Origin: Phenylobacterium sp. RIFCSPHIGHO2_01_FULL_69_31
GTDB taxonomy: Bacteria; Pseudomonadota; Alphaproteobacteria; Caulobacterales; Caulobacteraceae
Reading direction: 5' to 3'
Assembly: GCF_001824475.1 (NCBI RefSeq)
Contig: NZ_MHXN01000007.1
Span: 69,611-133,610, forward strand
DNA length: 64,000 nucleotides
The translations under genes and the position numbers were made by a program. The notes below the pieces were generated by a model. That model was not told where the DNA came from. It searched no databases and was given only the letters and a program-made list of their open reading frames with translations. The number at the start of each line of letters is the position of its first letter. Positions within the stretch are counted from its first letter, which is position 1. This document shows, one piece after another, positions 54,872-64,000 of the stretch.

Positions 54872-56863
54872 TCAGTACGGCGGGTCCTGCTGGCGCTGGC
54901 GCGGCGCCGGCCGTTCCTCGAACTCGGAGGGGGGCGGCTCGTCACGGTCGCCACGGAAGAGGTCCCCGACGCCTTCCAGGATCTGTTCGATGGGCCCGGG
55001 CTCCTCCACCTGCGGGATGACGCCGCCGGGGATCGGCTGGACTTTCAGGCGCGGCAGGGCGGCGGTCATGTAGTCGCGCCAGATGCCGGCCGGGGCGTTG
55101 CCGCCGGTGACCCGGCGCATGGGCTTATTGTCGTCCTTGCCCACCCAGACGGCGGTCACGAAGCCGCCGGTGTAGCCGACGAACCAGGCGTCGCGGTAGT
55201 CGCTGGTCGTTCCCGTCTTGCCGGCCAGGTCGTAGCCCGGGACGTTGGCCCGCGCGCCGGTGCCGCCGGTGACGACGCCCCGCATCATGGTGACCATGTA
55301 GGCGAGGGCCGGCTGGCCGATCACCTGCGCCCGCGCCGGACGGTCGACGCCCCGATCGTAGAGCACGCGTCCGGTGGCCGTGCGGATGCGCTCGATGCCG
55401 TAGCCCTTGGCCAGATAGCCGCCGTTGGCGAACGGGGCATAGGCCTGGGCCATCTCCAGCGGGCTGACCTCGACCGCGCCCAGCGCCATCGAGGGGTCGA
55501 GCTGGATCGGCGAGCTGATGCCTAGACGGCGCGCCACGGCGGCGACGTTCGACGTGCCCACCTCGTTCGCCAACCGGGCGGCCACGGTGTTCACGGACTG
55601 CGCGAGCGCGGTCGAGATGGTGATGGGCCCCAGATACTGGCCGGTGTAGTTGCGCGGCTCCCAGTTCCCGATCTTCACAGGCTCGTCGACCACGGGGGTG
55701 TCGGGCGTGCGGCCGGCCTCCATGGCGGCGAGATAGACGAACGGCTTGAAGGCTGAGCCGGCCTGGCGACGGGCCATGGTCGCACGGTCGAACTGGGTCT
55801 GCAGGTAGTTGGTCCCGCCGACGTAGGCCCGGATGCGGCCCTCGCCGTCCAGCGACACCAGGGCGCCCTGTTCAACGCCCTGCCCCTTCGCCGCGGCGAC
55901 GCCCGCCTGCACCGCCTGCTCGGCGCTGGCCTGTAGGGGCAGGTCCAGGGTGGTCTCGACCACGAGGTCCTCGGTGGGCTCGCCCACCAGCGTGCGGACC
56001 TGGTCGTCGACCCAGTCGGTGAAGTACTGGGCGCGCTGGTTGGCCAGGACGGGGTTGACCCGCACCTTGGTGCGGATGGCCTGCTCCCGCTCGGCCGGGG
56101 TGATGAAGCCGGCCTCCAGCATCTCGTCCAGCACGATGGTGGCGCGGCGCGCGGCGCGGTCGGTGGAGGCGACCGGCGAATAGCGCGACGGGCCCTTCAT
56201 AAGGCCGGCCAGCAGCGCGCTCTCGCCCAGGGACAGCTCGCGCGCGGGCTTGCCGAAATAGCGCTGGGAGGCGGCCTCGATCCCGTAGGCGCCGGCCCCG
56301 AAATAGACCCGGTTCAGATAGAGCTCGAGGATCTGCTTCTTGGAGAACCGCGCTTCCAGCCAGACGGCCAGGATCAGCTCCTGGGCCTTCCGGCGATAGT
56401 TCTGGTTGGGGGTGAGGAACAGGTTGCGGGCGAGCTGCTGGGTGATGGTGGAGCCGCCGCGCAGCGGGCCGCCCTCGCCCTTGTGCTGCATGTTGTAGAT
56501 CTGACTGCGGACGATGCCCCAGGGGTTGAACCCGAAGTGCCAGTTGTACCAGCGGTCCTCGATGGCGATGAACGCCTTCGGCACGTAGGGCGGCAGGCGG
56601 TCCAGGTCGACCGGCGGCGCATACTGGCTGCCGCGCACCGCGAGCAGGGCGCCGGATCGGTCAAGGTACGAGACCGACGGCTGGCGCTTCACCTCGTAGA
56701 GCTTCGACGTGTCCGGCAGGTCGACCGCGAACACCGCGAAGAAGGCGACCAGGAAGATCAGCCCCCAGACGCCCAGCACCAGGACCCAGTAGATCAGGGC
56801 CTGCAGGAACGAGCGTTTTGCGCGCGGTTCGCGCCCGCGCCGCGGCGGCTGCGCATTGGCCAT
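54872..56863 (-). CDS. Bifunctional penicillin-binding protein 1A
   Basis: A 663-residue class A PBP. A membrane helix (about 22-47) is followed by a GT51 transglycosylase domain with the catalytic E102 in AIEDRWYNWHFG and GGSTITQQ at 137-144, then a transpeptidase domain with S370-x2-K373, S423-V-N425 and K549-T-G. The C-terminus is proline/glutamate-rich and disordered. It polymerises and cross-links peptidoglycan. Confidence 0.94.
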   Translation of the reverse strand: MANAQPPRRGREPRAKRSFLQALIYWVLVLGVWGLIFLVAFFAVFAVDLPDTSKLYEVKRQPSVSYLDRSGALLAVRGSQYAPPVDLDRLPPYVPKAFIAIEDRWYNWHFGFNPWGIVRSQIYNMQHKGEGGPLRGGSTITQQLARNLFLTPNQNYRRKAQELILAVWLEARFSKKQILELYLNRVYFGAGAYGIEAASQRYFGKPARELSLGESALLAGLMKGPSRYSPVASTDRAARRATIVLDEMLEAGFITPAEREQAIRTKVRVNPVLANQRAQYFTDWVDDQVRTLVGEPTEDLVVETTLDLPLQASAEQAVQAGVAAAKGQGVEQGALVSLDGEGRIRAYVGGTNYLQTQFDRATMARRQAGSAFKPFVYLAAMEAGRTPDTPVVDEPVKIGNWEPRNYTGQYLGPITISTALAQSVNTVAARLANEVGTSNVAAVARRLGISSPIQLDPSMALGAVEVSPLEMAQAYAPFANGGYLAKGYGIERIRTATGRVLYDRGVDRPARAQVIGQPALAYMVTMMRGVVTGGTGARANVPGYDLAGKTGTTSDYRDAWFVGYTGGFVTAVWVGKDDNKPMRRVTGGNAPAGIWRDYMTAALPRLKVQPIPGGVIPQVEEPGPIEQILEGVGDLFRGDRDEPPPSEFEERPAPRQRQQDPPY

Positions 56864-56959
56864 GGATTTAAGTCGTCCTACCGGTCTGTTCGCCGCCCGC
56901 CGGCCCTATAGCCCAGGGTAACGGAACGCCAAACATCATTGACGGTGTATGAACGACAG

Positions 56960-56992
56960 GGAACGCCCCGACCGATCGGGCCGGGGCGTTCC
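56960..56992 (-). terminator. Rho-independent terminator after the PEP-CTERM protein
   Basis: An 11-bp GC stem (GGAACGCCCCG / CGGGGCGTTCC) with an 11-base loop begins 8 bases after the stop of the minus-strand gene. The T-rich run is weak (CTGTCGTT on that strand), so rho help or an attenuated stop is possible. Confidence 0.65.
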
Positions 56993-56999
56993 GTGCGCT

Positions 57000-57641
57000 T
57001 TAGGCCATGGCGCTCGTGCGGCGGCGGCGCATGATCGCGCCCGTCGCGCCGAAGCCGGCGATCAGCAACGCCCACGTGGTCGGCTCCGGGACCGCCGCAA
57101 AGCGGACTTCGGAGAGACCGACCGGCGCGTAGCCGTAGGTCTCGGGGTAGGTCTGGTGGTTGCCGTCGAGGGTGAGCTGCACGTAGCGGGCCTGGCCGCT
57201 GAAGGCGAACACCTCGGCCGCGAGCGGCGCGCCCGTCCCACGAGCGAACTCACCCGCCAGGACCTGGGCGTAGTCCACGCCGTTCAAGGAGATCGACAGG
57301 GTGAAGGCCTTGGACGCGCGATCAAGGGTGGAGGCGAACTCCTCGACGCCGAAGTTGTAGTTCCACACCTGGATATTGGAGAGATTGAACACCCCGCCCA
57401 GGTCGAAGGTCAGGGTGGCCTCGTCGACGCCGAGGTCGGTCATCCACATGTTGGCATAGTTGGCGTCGTGCAGGCCGCCCGACAGGCCGCTGCCGTCGAT
57501 CAGGTTCGAGGCCTTATACTGGCCGAAGAAGGGGAAGGTGTTGCTGGCGGTGACCGAGACCGGGGTCACCGTGACCTCGGCCAAGGCGGGACCGGCGAGC
57601 GCGACCGAGGCGAGGGCGGCGGCGGCGAAGAGTTTCAGCAT
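57000..57641 (-). CDS. Exported discoidin-like protein with PEP-CTERM signal
   Basis: A 213-residue exported protein from the ATG at 57641. It has a signal peptide (ending PALAE), an F5/8 type C (discoidin)-like domain, judged by the LIDGSGLSGG...MWMTD, TLTFDLGG and YVQLTLDG strands, and a C-terminal sorting signal PEPTTWALLIAGFGATG plus RRRR. A carbohydrate-binding surface role is likely. The family sorting machinery (exosortase) is not in the window. Confidence 0.8.
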   Translation of the reverse strand: MLKLFAAAALASVALAGPALAEVTVTPVSVTASNTFPFFGQYKASNLIDGSGLSGGLHDANYANMWMTDLGVDEATLTFDLGGVFNLSNIQVWNYNFGVEEFASTLDRASKAFTLSISLNGVDYAQVLAGEFARGTGAPLAAEVFAFSGQARYVQLTLDGNHQTYPETYGYAPVGLSEVRFAAVPEPTTWALLIAGFGATGAIMRRRRTSAMA

Positions 57642-57925
57642 GCGAACGACTCCAGGGTTTACGAACCCCGGACTGGTGACGGACTCTCTTGGCGCTCCGG
57701 TCACGGTTCCATGAAGGATCGGCGTCGGCGCGGAGCGGGTCTGCATTTTCGCATACCTGATGCGAACAAATAGCAGTTGCACCGCCGATCTTAACACCGT
57801 TATCTTAGCATTGCTCAGTTCGAAGCGCGCCAAGGGAGGGGATACCCGAGGCGGGCCAACGCGGCGGACCGGGCCGGTATTCAAATCCTTGACGCCGACA
57901 ACTCCCCGAAACGCTGGAGGGCTCC

Positions 57926-58264
57926 ATGAAGCTCCAACTCCTTGCGGCCTGCGCCGCCCTCGTCACCCTGTCCGCCGGTTCGGCTTTCGCCGGTGACGCC
58001 GTCACCGCCAAGCTGGCCGCCCCGGTCGCCGAGAAGACCAAGTTCATCGCCGGCGGCGCCATGTTCAACTGCGAAGGCGACACCTGCGTCGCCGCGGCGC
58101 CGACCTCGCAGACCTTCGCCGCGTCCACCTGCAAGACCATCGCCGACAAGGTGGGCGTGGTCGCCTCGTTCGAGGGCCGCAAGAGCCTGGACGAAGGCAA
58201 GCTGGCCAGCTGCAACGCCAAGGCCATCGCGAAGGCCGGCGGCACCCAGCTCGCCAAGCAATAG
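57926..58264 (+). CDS. Small exported protein (CC_3452 family-like)
   Basis: A 112-residue protein with a signal peptide (ending SAFAG) and three cysteines (C49, C54, C69, in NCEGDTC and STCK), then a fourth near the end. It resembles a small Caulobacterales family whose Caulobacter member lies just upstream of the ATP synthase genes (from memory), as here. The function is unknown. A strong terminator follows it. Confidence 0.75.
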   Translation: MKLQLLAACAALVTLSAGSAFAGDAVTAKLAAPVAEKTKFIAGGAMFNCEGDTCVAAAPTSQTFAASTCKTIADKVGVVASFEGRKSLDEGKLASCNAKAIAKAGGTQLAKQ

Positions 58265-58311
58265 GCGCACAAGTCTCCCAGCAGCTCTCAACCCGAGCTT
58301 CTGTCGCACTG

Positions 58312-58344
58312 GACCCGCCGGGCAACCGGCGGGTCTTCTTTTTT
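58312..58344 (+). terminator. Rho-independent terminator before the atp operon
   Basis: A 10-bp stem (GACCCGCCGG / CCGGCGGGTC) with a GCAA tetraloop is followed by TTCTTTTTT. It should isolate the upstream gene from atpHAGDC. Confidence 0.9.
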
Positions 58345-58390
58345 GCCCGAATCCCACCGATCGCGATTTTCGCAGGCAAAACAGTCGCGA

Positions 58391-58485
58391 GGTTCCCGTC
58401 GCGGAACCCTTCTCCCTCCGTTGCGACGCACAACATCGCGTGCTAGTAGGCGCGCGGCTTTGGGCCGGGGGCTATTTCGAGCCCC
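58391..58485 (+). promoter_or_regulatory. Candidate atpHAGDC promoter and leader
   Basis: The 315-base gap before atpH (58265-58579) holds no gene. A 6-base inverted repeat GGTTCC/GGAACC lies at 58391-58408. A promoter-like pair follows: TTGCGAC (58421-58427) and GCTAGTAG (58442-58449), 14 bases apart, close to the Caulobacter housekeeping pattern TTGACGS-N10-14-GCTANAWC. A stem-loop GGGGCT/AGCCCC (58468-58485) would form in the mRNA leader. No long riboswitch fold is recognised. Confidence 0.5.
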
Positions 58486-58579
58486 AGGACCGCTGTGCTT
58501 TTTTCAAGCGCTATCAAGCCTTTAGTCGCAGCGGATCGGTCCGTTTGCGGCACGTGAAACGCGACCCGGGCGGACAATA

Positions 58580-60672
<2,093 letters not shown>

Positions 60673-60702
60673 AGCCTGACGGACAGGAGCAGGTAGCCGG
60701 CG

Positions 60703-63124
<2,422 letters not shown>

Positions 63125-63129
63125 GGGTC

Positions 63130-63393
63130 ATGGCCGAGAAGCTGCACTTCTCCCTGGTCTCGCCGGAACGAGAGCTTTTCTCGGGTCCGGTGGACCAGGT
63201 GGACGCGCCGGGCTCCGAGGGCGACTTCGGCGTCCTGGCGAACCATGCGCCGTTCATGACCGCGCTCAAGGAAGGCGCGGTGCGGGTCCACAACAACGGG
63301 ACCGTTAAGGTCTATCAGGTGCGCGGCGGGTTCGCCGATGTGACCCCGGAAGGGCTGACGATCCTGGCGGAGCACGCCGTCGAGGCAGCCTGA
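63130..63393 (+). CDS. atpC: F0F1 ATP synthase subunit epsilon (short form)
   Basis: An 87-residue epsilon subunit containing only the N-terminal beta-sandwich (LHFSLVSPERELFSGPVDQVDAPGSEGDFGVL, then NHAPFMTAL). The C-terminal pair of helices of a standard 130-residue epsilon, which can inhibit ATP hydrolysis, is missing: the stop follows directly after EHAVEAA. It lies five bases after atpD. It should still bind gamma and couple rotation. Confidence 0.93.
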   Translation: MAEKLHFSLVSPERELFSGPVDQVDAPGSEGDFGVLANHAPFMTALKEGAVRVHNNGTVKVYQVRGGFADVTPEGLTILAEHAVEAA

Positions 63394-63491
63394 GCGGCAG
63401 GGGATATTATTGCCGTAAATTAGACGCCTTAGGGCCTTGCCTAGGGCACCTTGCTCAAGTTTCATGCCGGCCGAAAGTCAGGGGAACTTCC

Positions 63492-64000
63492 ATGCGTATC
63501 GCCCTCTCCAGCCTGATCCTCGTCGCCGGGATCGCGACCGCCGCCCAGGCGCAGGACCCGGCGGCTCAGCCGGCCCCGCCCGCTGCGCCGACGACTGCCG
63601 CGCCGGCTTCTGCCACTCCGGCGCCCGCCGACGCCGCCCAGCCCGCGCCCGCAGCTCCGGCCGCCGAGGCCCCGGCCGCGCCGCCGGCCGAGCCTGCGCC
63701 CCCGCCGCCGACCCTGCCCACCAGCGGCTACGGCTTCGAGGCGATCCAGGTGATCGAAAAGATCTGCATCCCCGCCGTCCGGGGCCAAGGGGTCGATCCG
63801 GTGGCCAAGGCCAATGGTTTCAAGATGAACCGCCGGGACCAGACCTGGGCCAAGCCCTTTGGGACCGAGAACAAGGCCTATCAGGTCATCGTGTTCCCCT
63901 CCGGCTCCAACAAGTCGGTCTGCAACGTCGAGCTGCGCTATCCGGTCGGCGCGGCGGAGGACATCGCCAAGGCGCTCAACGTCTGGGCCTTCGTCCAGCA
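63492..64000 (+). CDS. Exported Pro/Ala-rich protein (3' end outside window)
   Basis: Reads open from the ATG at 63492 to the right edge (169 codons). It has a signal peptide (ending AAQA), a low-complexity Ala/Pro stretch of about 55 residues, then a folded domain starting GYGFEAIQVIEKICIPAV with two cysteines (in KICIPA and SVCNVE). The Pro/Ala segment may span peptidoglycan or be a flexible linker. No family is recognised; it follows the ATP synthase operon in the same direction. Confidence 0.7.
   Translation, partial: MRIALSSLILVAGIATAAQAQDPAAQPAPPAAPTTAAPASATPAPADAAQPAPAAPAAEAPAAPPAEPAPPPPTLPTSGYGFEAIQVIEKICIPAVRGQGVDPVAKANGFKMNRRDQTWAKPFGTENKAYQVIVFPSGSNKSVCNVELRYPVGAAEDIAKALNVWAFVQ

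Overview
The window is about 64 kb of GC-rich, densely coding chromosomal DNA from an alphaproteobacterium, most likely a member of the Caulobacteraceae (Phenylobacterium or Caulobacter type). The reasons are: a compact atpHAGDC operon whose beta subunit has an Ala/Lys/Pro-rich N-terminal extension and whose epsilon subunit is very short; an alphaproteobacterial-type LexA box (GAAC-N7-GAAC) in front of mmcB; a RegB/RegA/SenC redox locus; TonB-dependent receptors; PEPxxWA-type C-terminal sorting signals; and an intergenic palindromic repeat of the kind scattered through Caulobacterales genomes. I found no tRNA, rRNA, CRISPR array, insertion sequence or prophage. Genus assignment is inference from memory of related genomes.

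Layout. 1-6.8 kb: end of a flavin amine oxidase with its own cytochrome c, an OB-fold/zinc-ribbon plus thiolase pair, and a TonB-dependent receptor translationally coupled to an exported PHP-type metallohydrolase. 6.8-11.8 kb: a hybrid histidine kinase, a Gfo/Idh/MocA oxidoreductase, and an Lrp/AsnC regulator coupled to a PIG-L deacetylase. 11.9-14.5 kb: saccharopine dehydrogenase-like protein and ALDH7 (aminoadipate semialdehyde dehydrogenase), probably lysine breakdown under the divergent Lrp regulator. 14.5-17.1 kb: palindromic repeat, then a MoxR ATPase and VWA/CoxE-type protein. 17-20 kb: two tandem GPH-type MFS transporters, one with a frameshift. 20-28 kb: IorA/IorB-type molybdenum hydroxylase, HWE kinase, a LemA/TPM/TPM operon and a methyltransferase.

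27-31.6 kb holds a lipid-modification cluster (FAD oxidoreductase, DUF1365, DUF1295, cyclopropane-fatty-acid-synthase-like methyltransferase, DUF2177) arranged around a divergent promoter region with an ECF-sigma-like motif. 31.6-39.3 kb is a run of metabolic enzymes (acyl-CoA synthetase, amidohydrolase, DegT aminotransferase, MDR oxidoreductase, hydrolase, SDR, phosphatase), two of them preceded by neat operator-like palindromes. 39.4-41.8 kb contains twin choice-of-anchor-A surface proteins. 42-46.8 kb: YebC, MgtC, a di-iron ferritin-like protein behind a 28-bp perfect palindrome, lipocalin and SOS-controlled mmcB. 46.8-52.7 kb: regA, regB, senC, PHB depolymerase, M48-type peptidase and ada. 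52.9-57.6 kb: a second TonB receptor, PBP1A and a third PEP-CTERM protein. The window ends with the F1 ATP synthase operon and the start of a Pro/Ala-rich exported protein.

No single unknown defence or mobile system is visible. The items most worth follow-up are the lipid cluster with its candidate stress promoter, the di-iron protein with its palindrome, the shared CAAAC-NNGC-GTTTG operator at two loci, the SOS and Ada boxes, and the receptor/PHP hydrolase pair.
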